Part shown: piece by piece, positions 26,137-36,845 of the stretch
How positions within the stretch are numbered: position 1 is the first letter of the stretch
Layout: the number at the start of each line of letters is the position of its first letter
Assembly (NCBI RefSeq): GCF_006864365.1
Contig: NZ_QHLJ01000010.1
Span: 1 to 56,859, forward strand
Origin: Campylobacter sp. MIT 99-7217
GTDB taxonomy: Bacteria; Campylobacterota; Campylobacteria; Campylobacterales; Campylobacteraceae
Length of the DNA stretch: 56,859 nt
Direction: 5' to 3'
Notes under the pieces: generated by a model
What the model saw: only the letters and a program-made list of their open reading frames with translations
The model's database searches: none
What the model was told of the DNA's origin: nothing
Position numbers and translations under genes: made by a program

Positions 26137-27284
26137 AATTTGATTTTGATAAAGTGCATGATCGTTTTGGTACAAATAGCGTAAAATACAACTGCTCAAA
26201 GGACATTTTGCCCATGTGGGTGGCGGATATGGACTTTCAAACCGCACCGCAAATCATCAAGGCTATGCGTGAAAAAATAGAGCTTGGCATTTTTGGCTAC
26301 GAAAAAGTAAGTGATGAATTTTATGAAAGTGTCATGAAATGGTGGAAAAATGAGCATAAACTAGAGCTTGAAAAAGAATGGCTTATCTTTTGTAAAGGCG
26401 TTGTTCCGGCACTTTCAAGCATGATTAGAAAATTTACTAGCATTAATGAGGGCGTGTTGATCCAACCGCCTGTTTATGGCGTTTTTTATAATATCATCAA
26501 AGACAATGCTCGTAAAGTCGTGGAAAATCCGCTCATCTATGATAAAAAAGGCTATAAAATCGACTTTAAAGACCTTGAAAACAAGCTCAAAGAGCCACAA
26601 ACTACGATGATGATACTTTGCAATCCGCACAATCCCATAGGCAAAATTTGGAGCAAAAGCGAGCTTAGTAAAATCGCTTCTTTGTGCGATAAATACGGCG
26701 TTTTGTTGGTTAGCGATGAAATTCATTGTGATATTAGCACGAAAGCTTTTGTGCCGATTTTAAGCGTGAGCAAAAGGGCTATTAGCGCAAGTTCTCCAAG
26801 CAAGGCTTTTAATCTTGCTAGCATTCATGCAGCCTATGTTTTTGCACCAGATCAAAAGCTACGAGGACGAATAAAAACAGCTTTTAACACCGATGAGATC
26901 ATCGAGCCAAGCACGCTTAGCATGGTTGCGAGCATAGCTGCTTACAAGCATTCTAAACCTTGGCTCAAGGCATTAAATGCTTATATCGCCCAAAATATCG
27001 CCTTTGCAAGTGAATTTATCGAAAAAAACTCAAAGCTTAAGGTTGTATTAGGGGAAGCTACTTATCTTTTATGGGTGGATTGCTCGGCAATTTGCGTGAA
27101 TGCTGATGAGTTTTTTAGCTTTCTTTATAAAAAAGCAAGGCTTTATGTTTCAAAGGGCAGTGCCTTTGGTGCAGGCGGACAAAGCTTTTTAAGGCTAAAT
27201 TTAGCCCTGCCAAGAGCAAGACTTGAAGAAGGACTTAAAAGGCTTGTAAAAGGTGCAAAAGAGTTTGAGCTAAAAGCAAGATAA
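26133..27284 (+). CDS. PatB/MalY-type PLP-dependent cystathionine beta-lyase
   Basis: 383 aa fold-type I PLP enzyme. It opens with DRFGTNSVKYN and LPMWVADMDF, diagnostic of MalY/PatB. The cofactor region includes NPHNPIG, LLVSDEIHCDI and the Lys in SPSKAFNLA (Schiff base). LRLNLALPRA carries the substrate-carboxylate Arg. Such enzymes split cystathionine or cysteine conjugates to a thiol, pyruvate and ammonia. It may feed homocysteine to MetE, but that is inference. It overlaps DUF3737 (ATGA) and converges on dnaJ. Confidence 0.9.
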   Translation: MKFDFDKVHDRFGTNSVKYNCSKDILPMWVADMDFQTAPQIIKAMREKIELGIFGYEKVSDEFYESVMKWWKNEHKLELEKEWLIFCKGVVPALSSMIRKFTSINEGVLIQPPVYGVFYNIIKDNARKVVENPLIYDKKGYKIDFKDLENKLKEPQTTMMILCNPHNPIGKIWSKSELSKIASLCDKYGVLLVSDEIHCDISTKAFVPILSVSKRAISASSPSKAFNLASIHAAYVFAPDQKLRGRIKTAFNTDEIIEPSTLSMVASIAAYKHSKPWLKALNAYIAQNIAFASEFIEKNSKLKVVLGEATYLLWVDCSAICVNADEFFSFLYKKARLYVSKGSAFGAGGQSFLRLNLALPRARLEEGLKRLVKGAKEFELKAR

Positions 27285-27288
27285 AGTC

Positions 27289-28413
27289 TTAACTTTCTTT
27301 CTTAAACCATGAGGTGATTTTTTCAAACAAACTTTTTTGCTCATGATGTAAGCCATCGTTTTGGATACCAAAGCTTTCGTTAAGTTTATTTAGAAGTTCC
27401 TTTTGTTCAGCGTTTAAGCTGGTTGGAAATTTGACATTGATTTGTATGATTTGTCTTCCTAATCTTCCTGAGCGAAGATCTTTTATCCCCTCATTAGCTA
27501 AAACAAATCTATCTCCGTCCTTTGCACCCACAGGAAGCTCTAGTAAGGCTTGTGATCTTAAGGTAGGAACGCTGATTTTTTGCCCTAATGCAGCTTGGGT
27601 AAAAAATACAGGAATTTCAAGATAGACATCATTGCCATCTCTTATGAAATTTTCATCTTCATCAACAGCTATTTTTACATATAAATCCCCTCTAGCACCA
27701 CTTTTAAGTATGTTTCCTTTATTAGGAACTCTTAAGCTCATGCCATCATCTACGCCTTCAGGGATCTTGATACTTGTATTTTCTTTGATTTCTTCATAGC
27801 CTTTTCCGCCACATGCTGAGCATTTTTCCTCAGGCACAACCCCGCTTCCACTGCAGTTTTCACAAGTTTGCACAAAGGTCATAAAACCTCTTGAAAGCCC
27901 AACCTGTCCGCTTCCATCGCATTTTGGGCAAGTTTTCATCACTCCACCTTTTGAACCACTGCCTTTGCATTCTTTGCAAGATTGCTTGAAAATAAAATCA
28001 ATTTTTTTCTCACAGCCAAAAACAGCTTCTTTGAAATTTATACGAAGATTGATAGCAAAACTTGCTTCGTATTTGTCTTCTTTTGGAGCTGATCTTTTGT
28101 TTTTATTTGATTTTGTAAAGCCTCCGCCAAAGAAATTTGAAAAAATATCTCCTAAGTCAAAGTCTTCAAAGCCAAAGCCTGCACTCTTGCCTTGCAAGCC
28201 TTCTTTTCCATATCTATCATAAATACTTCTTTTTTCGTCATTGCTTAAAATTTCATAAGCTTCGTTAATGAGCTTAAATTTAGCTTCTGCTTCTTTGTCT
28301 CCTTGATTTCTATCAGGGTGGTATTTTAAAGCAAGTTTTCTGTAAGCTTTTTTTATCGTTTCTTTGTCTGCATTTTGCGAAATTTCTAAGAGTTCATAAT
28401 AATCAATTTCCAC
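27289..28413 (-). CDS. dnaJ: Chaperone DnaJ
   Basis: 374 aa. The J-domain (residues 3-about 68) contains the HPD motif in [16 protein letters not shown] Gly/Phe-rich linker follows ([20 protein letters not shown]). Four zinc repeats are visible: [24 protein letters not shown] and CSACGGKG. The C-terminal client-binding domains complete it. GTG at 28413 is preferred over TTG at 28416 because of spacing from AAGGA and because it gives the expected MEIDYYELL start. It is divergent from racR, as in C. jejuni. Confidence 0.96.
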   Translation of the reverse strand: MEIDYYELLEISQNADKETIKKAYRKLALKYHPDRNQGDKEAEAKFKLINEAYEILSNDEKRSIYDRYGKEGLQGKSAGFGFEDFDLGDIFSNFFGGGFTKSNKNKRSAPKEDKYEASFAINLRINFKEAVFGCEKKIDFIFKQSCKECKGSGSKGGVMKTCPKCDGSGQVGLSRGFMTFVQTCENCSGSGVVPEEKCSACGGKGYEEIKENTSIKIPEGVDDGMSLRVPNKGNILKSGARGDLYVKIAVDEDENFIRDGNDVYLEIPVFFTQAALGQKISVPTLRSQALLELPVGAKDGDRFVLANEGIKDLRSGRLGRQIIQINVKFPTSLNAEQKELLNKLNESFGIQNDGLHHEQKSLFEKITSWFKKES

Positions 28414-28495
28414 CAAATTTTCCTTAAATTTTTTGATTTAAAAAGCGTATTTTACCAAATTTTTTAAAAGCAAGGTTAAAATTTATTATTTTTGA

Positions 28496-28501
28496 TATAA
28501 T
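28496..28501 (+). promoter_or_regulatory. -10 box of racRS
   Basis: TATAAT in GATATAATTTT, 45 bases before the racR ATG. The T-rich region upstream fits Campylobacter sigma-70 promoters. Confidence 0.5.
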
Positions 28502-28545
28502 TTTATTTATAAGTAAATGAAGAAAATTGATGAACAGGAGAAATC

Positions 28546-29220
28546 ATGGTAAATGTTTTGATGATAGAAGATGATCCTGATTTTGCTCAGCTTTTAACCG
28601 AGTATTTAGCTCAGTTTAATGTCAAAGTGAGTAATTTTGAAGATCCTTGCGAGGTGTTAAATTTAAGATTTGAGGATTATGATTGTTTGATTCTTGATCT
28701 AACTTTATCTAAGGTTGATGGGCTTGAAATTTGCCGTGAAATTCGTCAAAAAAGTGATGTACCTATCATCATTTCTTCAGCAAGAGGCGATCTTAGTGAT
28801 AAGGTTATAGGACTTCAAATAGGAGCAGATGATTATTTACCTAAGCCTTATGATCCTAAGGAAATGTATGCAAGGATTATGAGCTTGCATCGTCGCTATA
28901 AAAAAGGTCATGAAAGCCATATGATCACAAATTTAAGTTCGGCTTTTTCTATCGATGAAAGAAGACATGAGATCAGTTATAATGAGCAGGTTTTAACGCT
29001 TACTCCAGCAGAATATGAAATTTTAAATCATCTTATCCGTCAGCATGGATTTTCAGTTTCAAGAGAAGAGCTTGTGAAAAATTGCAAAAGTTTGAAAGAT
29101 AAAGATTCTAAAAGTCTTGATGTGATTATTGGGCGTTTAAGACTTAAGATAGGAGATAATTCTAAGAGTCCAAAGCATATTTTTTCAGTTCGAGGTATAG
29201 GGTATAAACTGATAGGATGA
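28546..29220 (+). CDS. racR: Response regulator RacR
   Basis: 224 aa OmpR/PhoB type. The receiver has the acidic pair EDD at residues 8-10, the phospho-acceptor Asp in LILDLTLSKVDG (about 51) and Lys in YLPKPYDP. The winged-helix output domain ends with GRLRLKIGD and [12 protein letters not shown]. The flanks (dnaJ on one side, racS and recR on the other) match the RacRS locus of C. jejuni, linked to temperature response, colonisation and nitrate-related control. It overlaps racS by four bases. Confidence 0.93.
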   Translation: MVNVLMIEDDPDFAQLLTEYLAQFNVKVSNFEDPCEVLNLRFEDYDCLILDLTLSKVDGLEICREIRQKSDVPIIISSARGDLSDKVIGLQIGADDYLPKPYDPKEMYARIMSLHRRYKKGHESHMITNLSSAFSIDERRHEISYNEQVLTLTPAEYEILNHLIRQHGFSVSREELVKNCKSLKDKDSKSLDVIIGRLRLKIGDNSKSPKHIFSVRGIGYKLIG

Positions 29221-30467
29221 AAGCTCGTGATATTAAAACAAAGATTAATTGGCTTTTTTTTATTGTTTTTATCTTAAGTTGTGCTTGCTTTGTTATATCC
29301 TTGATCTTAACAACTCAAAACCATTTTCAAGAAAGGGATGCCAATTATCAAGAAATCACTAAATCTTTGATTAATCAATACATTTCTAAACCAAATTCAA
29401 GTTTATCTCAAATTTTACTTGGCAATGATTTTTCTTATGTGAAAAGTGTAGCTTTTTCTGATCTTATTAGAGTCAATGGTAAAAAACTCTTTGATATCAA
29501 ATCAGGCATAGAGGAATTTACCTTTTATGCTTATGGAGATAGATTTTTTTTAGAAGCAAAAACTAAAGATCATGAGTATATGATGCAAATAGACAGAAAA
29601 GATTCAACCTTTGAGTTTATTTTCTTAGGGTTTTTGATCTCTTTGGGTTTGGTGGTCTTTTTGTATTTTTCTATCATCAATTCACTTACTCCCTTAGAAA
29701 GACTTAGAGAAGAAGTTGCAGCAGCAGCGTATAATCAAAAATTTATAGCTCAGGGCTACAATAACGATGAAATCGGTAAAATAGCCTTTGAGTTTGAAAA
29801 ATCCATGAGGAAAAATCACGAACTAGTCGAGTCAAGACAGCTTTTTTTAAGAAGCATTATGCACGAGCTAAAAACGCCTATTGGTAAGGGTAGGATCATT
29901 GCTGAGATGATCAAAGAAGAAAAGCAAAAATCACGCCTTATTAGTGTATTTGAAAGGCTAAATTTGCTGATCAATGAGGCTGCGAGGATAGAAAGTTTGT
30001 TCTCAAGAAATTACTATCTTGATGTGCATTCGTATAAAATTTCACAAATTTTACAACAGGTTGAAAATTTTTTAATGCTTGATAATTTTAAAGAAAAGGT
30101 CAAGATCGACATGAAAGAGGATTTTTATTTTGAGGTTGATCTTGAGGTCTTTGCTCTTATGCTCAAAAATTTGATCGATAATGCGATCAAGCATTCAAAC
30201 GATCATCAATGCTTCATTGAGATCTTTCAAGATCAAATCATCATCAAAAATAAGGGAAATGCCTTAGAAATGGACTTTAAAGAGTATATCAAAGCCTTTG
30301 TGAGAGATAAAAATACAGGAGTTGAGGGCATGGGGCTTGGACTTTATATCGTTGAGAGTATTTGCAGAATGCATAATTTTAGTTTAGCTTATGATTATAA
30401 AGAGGGTTATCATTATTTTAGTATATTTAAGATTAAAGAGGATAAAGATGGCAAACAAGGGGCTTGA
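29217..30467 (+). CDS. racS: Sensor histidine kinase RacS
   Basis: 416 aa. One membrane segment lies near residues 12-32, then a short periplasmic domain, and a second membrane segment near 141-160, followed by a HAMP-like linker. The phospho-acceptor His is in [12 protein letters not shown] (about 221). The ATPase part shows the N-box [12 protein letters not shown] and the G-box [12 protein letters not shown]. The start overlaps racR (ATGA), and the 3' end overlaps recR by 20 bases. Confidence 0.92.
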   Translation: MKARDIKTKINWLFFIVFILSCACFVISLILTTQNHFQERDANYQEITKSLINQYISKPNSSLSQILLGNDFSYVKSVAFSDLIRVNGKKLFDIKSGIEEFTFYAYGDRFFLEAKTKDHEYMMQIDRKDSTFEFIFLGFLISLGLVVFLYFSIINSLTPLERLREEVAAAAYNQKFIAQGYNNDEIGKIAFEFEKSMRKNHELVESRQLFLRSIMHELKTPIGKGRIIAEMIKEEKQKSRLISVFERLNLLINEAARIESLFSRNYYLDVHSYKISQILQQVENFLMLDNFKEKVKIDMKEDFYFEVDLEVFALMLKNLIDNAIKHSNDHQCFIEIFQDQIIIKNKGNALEMDFKEYIKAFVRDKNTGVEGMGLGLYIVESICRMHNFSLAYDYKEGYHYFSIFKIKEDKDGKQGA

Positions 30468-31026
30468 AAAATTTAATGAGCTTGTTCAAAGCTTTACTTC
30501 TTTGCCGACCATAGGCAAGAAAACAGCGGTGCGTTTGGCGTATTTTGTGTGTATGAGTGATCATTTTTTGGGCATGAAACTTGCTCATGATATAGAAAAT
30601 GCTATCCGTTTTATCAAGCCTTGCGTAAAGTGTGGAAATTTAAGCGAAAATGAACTTTGCGACATTTGTGCTGATAGTCAAAGAAACAAAGAACTTATAT
30701 GTGTGGTTGAAAGCCCTAAGGATATTTTGATCATAGAAGAAAGTGGCAGTTTTGATGGAGGGTATTTTGTTTTTGATGATTTGAATGAAGAAAAAATTCA
30801 AAAGCTAAAAGATCTTATAAAAGAATTTAAGTGCAAAGAGCTTATCTTTGCTTTTACGCACTCTATAAATTCAGATGCTATCATTTTTTTTATAGAAGAT
30901 AAGCTTAAAGATCTTGATCTTAATTTCAGCAAGATCGCACAAGGAATTCCAAGTGGGGTGCATTTAGAAAATGTGGATTTTATCTCCTTGCATAGAGCAT
31001 TAAATCACAGAATGAAGATCAAGTAA
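30448..31026 (+). CDS. recR: Recombination protein RecR
   Basis: 192 aa from ATG 30448 behind AGAGGA. The frame extends further upstream but without a good start. The helix-hairpin-helix [16 protein letters not shown] is followed by the zinc finger CVKC/CDIC and the Toprim part with [11 protein letters not shown]. RecR loads RecA at gaps with RecO; Campylobacter lacks RecF. The gene ends exactly where the convergent lolA ends, with no spacer. Confidence 0.95.
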   Translation: MANKGLEKFNELVQSFTSLPTIGKKTAVRLAYFVCMSDHFLGMKLAHDIENAIRFIKPCVKCGNLSENELCDICADSQRNKELICVVESPKDILIIEESGSFDGGYFVFDDLNEEKIQKLKDLIKEFKCKELIFAFTHSINSDAIIFFIEDKLKDLDLNFSKIAQGIPSGVHLENVDFISLHRALNHRMKIK

Positions 31027-31533
31027 TTAGCGTAATATATCATAGCTTTTAGGATATTTTGCTTCAAAAATATTTTCATCAACTGCGAAATTTCTTTTTT
31101 GCTTGCTAAGGATTATGCTCACTTCATTTTCCAAATCATCTTGATAAGAAATGCTTTGCACTTCATCATTTTCAAGTTTTACAATATATCTTACACCCTC
31201 ATAATTTGCCTCATAAAGTCCTTGTTTGTTTTGTTTTGCATTTTTAAAAATTTGCGTTAAATTTGGCACTTTTTCAAGCTTTGTGAGTATAACTTGTTCT
31301 AAATCAGGCTCAACTATCGTGATATTTTGATTTTTGATATAAATTTGTTTTTGAGTAGGCTCTTCATAGCTCCAAAATGCTTTATTTTGCGTGATGATGA
31401 GCTTTCCTTTATAGCTAATCTTTGAGTTTTTGTTGCTTACAATTTGTGTAAAATCACTGCTAAAGCTCTTATAATCTGCCTCAAAACCCCACAAACTTAC
31501 GCAAAAAAATAGTAAAAATCCTAAGAATTTCAT
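31027..31533 (-). CDS. lolA: Outer-membrane lipoprotein carrier LolA
   Basis: 168 aa from ATG 31533, the second of two adjacent ATG codons; it has the better spacing from GGAG. A signal peptide (FLGFLLFFCVSLWGF) comes first, and the mature part begins DYKSFSSDFTQIV. SYKGKLIIT, FWSYEEPTQKQIYI and TIVEPDLEQV are typical of LolA. It ferries lipoproteins across the periplasm. It is divergent from secA, and a LolC/E-type permease lies just beyond secA. Confidence 0.92.
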   Translation of the reverse strand: MKFLGFLLFFCVSLWGFEADYKSFSSDFTQIVSNKNSKISYKGKLIITQNKAFWSYEEPTQKQIYIKNQNITIVEPDLEQVILTKLEKVPNLTQIFKNAKQNKQGLYEANYEGVRYIVKLENDEVQSISYQDDLENEVSIILSKQKRNFAVDENIFEAKYPKSYDILR

Positions 31534-31659
31534 CATCTTCTCCAAATTTCGATTTCATTTTTGATTATAACTTAAATTCTTTGCTTGTGTGTAATCAAAG
31601 ATTTAAATCATGGTTTTGAAAAATTTATATTATTGATTTATTTTTAAACAAATACAAGC

Positions 31660-31665
31660 TATAAT
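31660..31665 (+). promoter_or_regulatory. -10 box of secA
   Basis: TATAAT in CTATAATTTCAC, about 29 bases before the secA ATG. Confidence 0.5.
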
Positions 31666-31693
31666 TTCACTTTGTAAATTTAAAGGATAAATT

Positions 31694-34264
31694 ATGCTAA
31701 AGATTATCAAAGCTTTATTTGGTACAAAAAATGATAGAGAGGTTAAAAAATACTTTTCAAGAGTAAATGAGATCAATTCTCTTGAAAGCAAGTATCAAAA
31801 TTTAAGCGATGAGGCTTTAAGAGCTGAGTTTGAAAGCCTTAAACAAAGACATCTTAAAGAGAGCGTAAGCCTTGATAAGCTCTTAAATGAGGTCTTTGCT
31901 ATAGTTCGTGAGGTTTCAAAAAGAGTTTTAAATATGAGACATTTTGATGTGCAATTAATAGGCGGCATGGTCTTGCACGAGGGCAAGATAGCTGAGATGA
32001 AAACAGGGGAGGGAAAGACCCTTGTAGCAAGCTTGCCTGTGGTTTTAAATGCAATGAGCGGCAAGGGCGTTCATGTAGTAACTGTGAATGATTATTTAGC
32101 CAAAAGAGATGCCAGCGAAATGGGAGCAATTTATAATTTTTTAGGCCTTAGTGTAGGTGTGGTGCTTTCAAGTTCAAATTCAGATGAGGATCACAAAAAA
32201 GCCTATGAATGCGACATCACTTACGGCACAAACAATGAATTTGGCTTTGATTATTTGCGTGATAATATGAAATTTTCAAAGGCTGAAAAGGTGCAAAGAG
32301 GACATCATTTTGTCATCGTTGATGAGGTTGATAGTATCTTAATAGATGAGGCAAGAACGCCTTTAATCATAAGCGGTCCCACAAATCGCACCCTAGATGG
32401 CTACATAAGGGCAAATGAGGTGGCTAAAAAGATGCAAAGAGGAGAGGCTCTTTTGCCGCCTCAAAAGCCTAGTGGGGACTTTGTTGTTGATGAGAAAAAC
32501 CGCTCCATACTCATAACAGAAGCTGGAATTTCAAAGGCTGAAGAGCTTTTTGGAGTGGAAAATTTATACAGCCTTGATAATGCTATCTTAGCTCATCAGC
32601 TTGATCAAGCCCTAAAGGCTCACAATCTTTTTGAAAAAGATGTGCATTATGTGGTGCGTAATAAAGAAGTTATTATCGTTGATGAGTTTACAGGGCGTTT
32701 GAGCGAGGGCAGACGCTTTAGTGAGGGGCTTCATCAGGCTTTAGAGGCTAAGGAGGGAGTGAAAATTCAAGAAGAAAGCCAGACCCTAGCTGATATAAGC
32801 TTTCAAAATTATTTTAGAATGTATGAAAAACTAGCCGGAATGACAGGCACAGCCCAAACAGAGGCTGCTGAGTTTTCTCAAATTTATAGCCTTGATGTGA
32901 TCTCAATTCCGACCAATATCCCTGTAAAAAGGCTGGATAAGGACGATTTGATTTATAAGAGTCAAAATGAGAAATTTAAGGCTGTCATTGAGGAGATTAA
33001 AAGGGCAAATGCTAAGGGTCAGCCTGTTTTGGTAGGAACTGCTAGCATAGAAAGAAGCGAGGTTTTTCACAATATGCTTGTAAAAGAAAAGATCCCTCAT
33101 CATGTGCTAAATGCTAAAAATCACGAACAAGAAGCCTTAATCATCGCTGATGCTGGCAAAAAATCAGCCGTTACCATAGCTACAAATATGGCAGGGCGTG
33201 GGGTGGATATAAAAATAGATGATGAGGTGCGTGAGCTTGGAGGACTTTATATAATAGGCACTGAAAGGCATGAAAGCAGAAGAATAGACAATCAATTAAG
33301 AGGGCGAGCTGGGCGTCAAGGAGATCCTGGAATGAGCCGTTTTTATCTAAGTCTTGAGGATAATCTTTTGCGAATTTTTGGAGGCGATAGGATAAAAAGC
33401 ATTATGGAAAGGCTTGGCATAAAGGAGGGTGAGAGCATAGAAAGCCGCATAGTTACAAGGGCTGTTGAAAATGCGCAAAAAAAGGTTGAAAGCCTTCATT
33501 TTGAAAGTCGTAAGCATTTGCTTGAGTATGATGATGTGGCAAATGAGCAAAGAAAGACTATTTATCGTTATAGAAATGAGCTTTTAGATGATGAATACGA
33601 CATTAAGGCTAAGATAGCTCAAAATATCGGCGAGTATGCAAATTTCATTTTAGGTTCTGTTTTTGACGAGCAAGGCTATGATGCTAATAAGCTTAAAAAT
33701 GAGCTTTTAAACGATCTTGGCTTAGAGCTTGATCTTAAAGAACTCGAAAATATGGGTTTGGAGCAAATTCAAGAAAGCTTGAGTGAGCGTTTACAAAAGG
33801 CTTATGAGTTTAAAATGCAAGGTATTGATGAAAATGAGCTAGCAAAGATAGAACGCATATTGTATCTTCAAATGCTTGATAATGCTTGGCGCGAGCATTT
33901 ATATCAAATGGATATTTTAAAAACAGGCATAGGACTTCGCGGATACAATCAAAAAGATCCTTTAGTTGAATACAAAAAAGAAAGTTACAATCTTTTCCTA
34001 GAGCTTGTTGAACGCATTAAATTTGACAGCGTGAAAGTGCTTTTTAGAGTGGTTTTAAAAAGAAGTGATGAGCTTGAAAATGAAGCAGAAAAGCAAAATA
34101 AAGAGCTTTTGCAAAAATCTGTTGAAATGGGTGCAAATGAGGATAATCCGGGTCAAAGCGAGTTTAAAAAAGTGCCAAGAAATTCGCCTTGTCCTTGCGG
34201 AAGTGGAAAGAAATTTAAAGAATGTCATGGCAAAAGTGGTCCAAAGCAAGGAATTTTAGCTTGA
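31694..34264 (+). CDS. secA: Preprotein translocase ATPase SecA
   Basis: 856 aa. The DEAD motor has [11 protein letters not shown] (Walker A, about residue 102) and [14 protein letters not shown] (Walker B). The second motor domain has [10 protein letters not shown] and [16 protein letters not shown]. The C-terminal zinc ligands for SecB/phospholipid contact are in [14 protein letters not shown]. It drives protein export through SecYEG. The start ATG lies behind AAAGGA. Confidence 0.98.
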   Translation: MLKIIKALFGTKNDREVKKYFSRVNEINSLESKYQNLSDEALRAEFESLKQRHLKESVSLDKLLNEVFAIVREVSKRVLNMRHFDVQLIGGMVLHEGKIAEMKTGEGKTLVASLPVVLNAMSGKGVHVVTVNDYLAKRDASEMGAIYNFLGLSVGVVLSSSNSDEDHKKAYECDITYGTNNEFGFDYLRDNMKFSKAEKVQRGHHFVIVDEVDSILIDEARTPLIISGPTNRTLDGYIRANEVAKKMQRGEALLPPQKPSGDFVVDEKNRSILITEAGISKAEELFGVENLYSLDNAILAHQLDQALKAHNLFEKDVHYVVRNKEVIIVDEFTGRLSEGRRFSEGLHQALEAKEGVKIQEESQTLADISFQNYFRMYEKLAGMTGTAQTEAAEFSQIYSLDVISIPTNIPVKRLDKDDLIYKSQNEKFKAVIEEIKRANAKGQPVLVGTASIERSEVFHNMLVKEKIPHHVLNAKNHEQEALIIADAGKKSAVTIATNMAGRGVDIKIDDEVRELGGLYIIGTERHESRRIDNQLRGRAGRQGDPGMSRFYLSLEDNLLRIFGGDRIKSIMERLGIKEGESIESRIVTRAVENAQKKVESLHFESRKHLLEYDDVANEQRKTIYRYRNELLDDEYDIKAKIAQNIGEYANFILGSVFDEQGYDANKLKNELLNDLGLELDLKELENMGLEQIQESLSERLQKAYEFKMQGIDENELAKIERILYLQMLDNAWREHLYQMDILKTGIGLRGYNQKDPLVEYKKESYNLFLELVERIKFDSVKVLFRVVLKRSDELENEAEKQNKELLQKSVEMGANEDNPGQSEFKKVPRNSPCPCGSGKKFKECHGKSGPKQGILA

Positions 34265-34266
34265 AA

Positions 34267-34347
34267 GTGAGTAAAAAAACTAATTTTTGTGAAGAAATTT
34301 TAAAACAATGTTTTTATAAAAATATCTCAACAAGGCTTTTAGTTTGA
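34267..34347 (+). CDS. Possible small ORF between secA and the LolC/E permease
   Basis: A 26-codon frame starts with GTG two bases after the secA stop codon and ends TGA at 34345-34347. The peptide begins VSKKTNFCEEILKQC and is basic. Its stop forms TTGA with the TTG start of the next gene, the same arrangement as metE-metF. This exact fit suggests real translation or a coupling peptide. There is no strong SD at a good distance, and chance is possible. Confidence 0.3.
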   Translation: MSKKTNFCEEILKQCFYKNISTRLLV

Positions 34348-35555
34348 AAGAAGCAAAGCAAAAAAGCCTTGTTGGCTACTTACTTTTTAAATATCTGCGT
34401 TTTGATAAGGATCAACCCTTTATCATGCTTTCTATGCTCTTAGCCTTTTTTGGCGTTTGTATAGGGCTTTGCGTCTTGCTTGTGGCTATGGCGATTATGA
34501 ATGGTTTTGATAAGGATTTTAAACAAAGATTTTTTGTTATGAATTATCCTTTAACTATAATGCCTAAATTTTATTCAAATATCGATGATCATTTGATTTG
34601 GTATTTAAGACAGGAATTTCCAAATTTACATTTTAGTCCTTATATTAGTACTCAAGTGATCGCAAAGGGCGATAATGGCTTTGAGGGTGGGCTTTTATTT
34701 GGCGTTCATTTTGAAGAAGAAAAAAAGATCAATGAGGTTGTAAAAGAGGCTCTAAAAGATAGGAATTTAAGCGACTTTGATATACTCATAGGACAGGGTT
34801 TAAAGGAGGAATTTAGGCTCAATTTCAACGATAAGCTTCCCATTATCTTTTCAAATTTAAATCCAAGTGGCTTAGCTCTCATTCCTCAAACAAAAAGATT
34901 TGATGTAAAGGCAAGTTTTCGCTCAGGGCTTTTGCTTTATGATAAGGCTTATATGTATGCAGATATTAAGGCTTTAAGAAAGGTTTTGAATTATCCTGAA
35001 ATTTATGATGGAGTTCATGTTTTTAGCAAGGACGCTATGGCTGATTTACCAAAGATCAAAGCCTTTTTAGGGGAAAGTTTTTCCGTTTTTGGCTGGTGGG
35101 AACAAAATGCGAATTTATTTTCGGCTTTAGAGCTTGAAAAAAGGGCATTGTTTATTGTTTTAATGCTTATTATTTTGGTTGCTAGTTTAAATATAGTAAG
35201 CTCTTTGCTCATGATAGTGATGAACCGCCGTAGCGAAATAGCCTTATTGCTCGCACTTGGAGCAAGTAAAGCCGAGGTTAAAAAAAGCTTTTTTACACTT
35301 GGAACACTCATAGGCGGTGGTGGAATGATAGCTGGTGTGATCCTTGCTTTTTTAACGATGTGGGTGCTTGGGAATTTTGACATTATCGAGCTTCCTGCTG
35401 ATGTTTATGGCTCAAGTAAATTGCCTTTAGATCTTTCTTTGAGCGATTTTTTACTCACCTTGGTTGGAGCAAGTTTGATCGTGGCTTTTAGCTCTTATTA
35501 TCCAGCCAAAAAAGCCACTCAAGTTGATGTACTTGATGCCTTGAGAAATGAATAA
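34344..35555 (+). CDS. LolC/LolE-type lipoprotein-releasing ABC permease
   Basis: 403 aa. One membrane segment near the N-terminus (MLSMLLAFFGVCIGLCVLLVA) is followed by a periplasmic MacB-like domain, then three segments from about residue 270. The coupling helix is seen as NRRSEIALLLALGAS. The match to LolC/E is supported by LLFKYLRFD and MNGFDKDFKQR. The start is TTG 34344 (SD AAGG eight bases earlier); no ATG lies between it and an upstream stop. The LolD ATPase is not adjacent. It would release lipoproteins to LolA. Confidence 0.85.
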   Translation: MKEAKQKSLVGYLLFKYLRFDKDQPFIMLSMLLAFFGVCIGLCVLLVAMAIMNGFDKDFKQRFFVMNYPLTIMPKFYSNIDDHLIWYLRQEFPNLHFSPYISTQVIAKGDNGFEGGLLFGVHFEEEKKINEVVKEALKDRNLSDFDILIGQGLKEEFRLNFNDKLPIIFSNLNPSGLALIPQTKRFDVKASFRSGLLLYDKAYMYADIKALRKVLNYPEIYDGVHVFSKDAMADLPKIKAFLGESFSVFGWWEQNANLFSALELEKRALFIVLMLIILVASLNIVSSLLMIVMNRRSEIALLLALGASKAEVKKSFFTLGTLIGGGGMIAGVILAFLTMWVLGNFDIIELPADVYGSSKLPLDLSLSDFLLTLVGASLIVAFSSYYPAKKATQVDVLDALRNE

Positions 35556-35573
35556 TACAAAAGAGATTTAAAA

Positions 35574-36845
35574 ATGAAATCTTATAATACAAAAGCTTTT
35601 TATCTTTTTATTTTTTCTCTTATTTTTGTTTTTTTCCTTTCGATTTTTAAAATAAGTATTCTTGATGAGAGGATTATTAATGCACAGAATGCCAAGAGTG
35701 TGAGTGCTGATTGGGGTACTCAAAATGAGCTTATTATCCCCTTTTTAAAAGCAGAACTTTATGATATCAAAGAGAAAAAACAAAGCCGTATTTATTTTCA
35801 ATCAAAATTTGCTGAGCTTGGTCTTGATTTTAATGTGCTTGATCGTGAAAAGGGTATTTTTAAACTTCCTATTTATAAGGCTTTAGTAGATTTAAATGCA
35901 AGTTTTGATTTCAATGAACTTGCTGAGATTTTAGAAACAAACGAAAATCTTTATGTAAAAAGTCTTTCTTTTGTGCTTTATACTCGTTATGGATTTACAG
36001 ACTTTGTTAAAAAATTTGAATCAAAGACTTTAAATTTAAAAGAAGAAATTTTTGATCATAAATTACTTTTTAATATCGCTCAAGAAAATATAAAAAAACC
36101 TTTTATTACAGATATTCAAGCAAGTTTTGAGCTAAAAGGAAGCGAGCTTTTTGAAATTTATATGCTGGCTAAAGATTGGGAAATAAACCTTTCATCGAAT
36201 TCTAAGAACTTATCATTTGGTGGGGTATTGCCACAAAATTATGAACAAGATCAGGGCAAATTTAAGGCTTTTTATAAGGGGAAGTTTCCTAAAAATACTA
36301 CTATAAATTGTCTTGATGATGATTATTTACATAGTGATTTTATATCTTGCTTGAAAGATTTTGAAATTTCGCCTGTACAAATGGAAATTTATGGAGGAGT
36401 GAGCGAATACAGGCTTATAGAAAGAATGCTTAAATATGGTTATTTCTTTGTCGGTTTAAGTTTACTTGCTTTATTTTTGTGTGAGTTTGTAGGAAAGAAA
36501 AGTGTTGCTTTGATTCAGTATGCTGTTGTTTGTGTGAGTTTGGCTGTATTTTATCTTTGTTTATTAGCTTTTAGCGAACATATAGGTTTTAATCTTGCTT
36601 ATTTCATCTCAAGTCTTAGCGTTATTATCCCTGTTTCTTTTTATACTTTCAGCATTATGGGGAATAAAATCTTTGCAGGTATCATCTTTAGTGTTTTAAC
36701 GCTTTTATATGTGTGTTTATTTATCATGCTTAAACAAGATCAGTATGCCTTTTTAACAGGCACGGTTATAGCAATGTTTGCTGTATACATCACAATGTTT
36801 TTGACAAGAAATTTAAACAAAAATGAAAATGAAATTACTCCTTGA
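35574..36845 (+). CDS. CreD-family inner-membrane protein
   Basis: 423 aa. One membrane segment (residues 9-27) is followed by about 250 periplasmic residues, and then about six segments. The start resembles CreD: SILDERIINAQ and SADWGTQNELIIPFLK. The family segment before the membrane part is YRLIERMLKYGYFFVGLSLL. CreD in enterics is a CreBC target tied to colicin and beta-lactam sensitivity, but its biochemical role is unknown. The 3' end overlaps the convergent gene by 11 bases. Confidence 0.75.
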   Translation: MKSYNTKAFYLFIFSLIFVFFLSIFKISILDERIINAQNAKSVSADWGTQNELIIPFLKAELYDIKEKKQSRIYFQSKFAELGLDFNVLDREKGIFKLPIYKALVDLNASFDFNELAEILETNENLYVKSLSFVLYTRYGFTDFVKKFESKTLNLKEEIFDHKLLFNIAQENIKKPFITDIQASFELKGSELFEIYMLAKDWEINLSSNSKNLSFGGVLPQNYEQDQGKFKAFYKGKFPKNTTINCLDDDYLHSDFISCLKDFEISPVQMEIYGGVSEYRLIERMLKYGYFFVGLSLLALFLCEFVGKKSVALIQYAVVCVSLAVFYLCLLAFSEHIGFNLAYFISSLSVIIPVSFYTFSIMGNKIFAGIIFSVLTLLYVCLFIMLKQDQYAFLTGTVIAMFAVYITMFLTRNLNKNENEITP

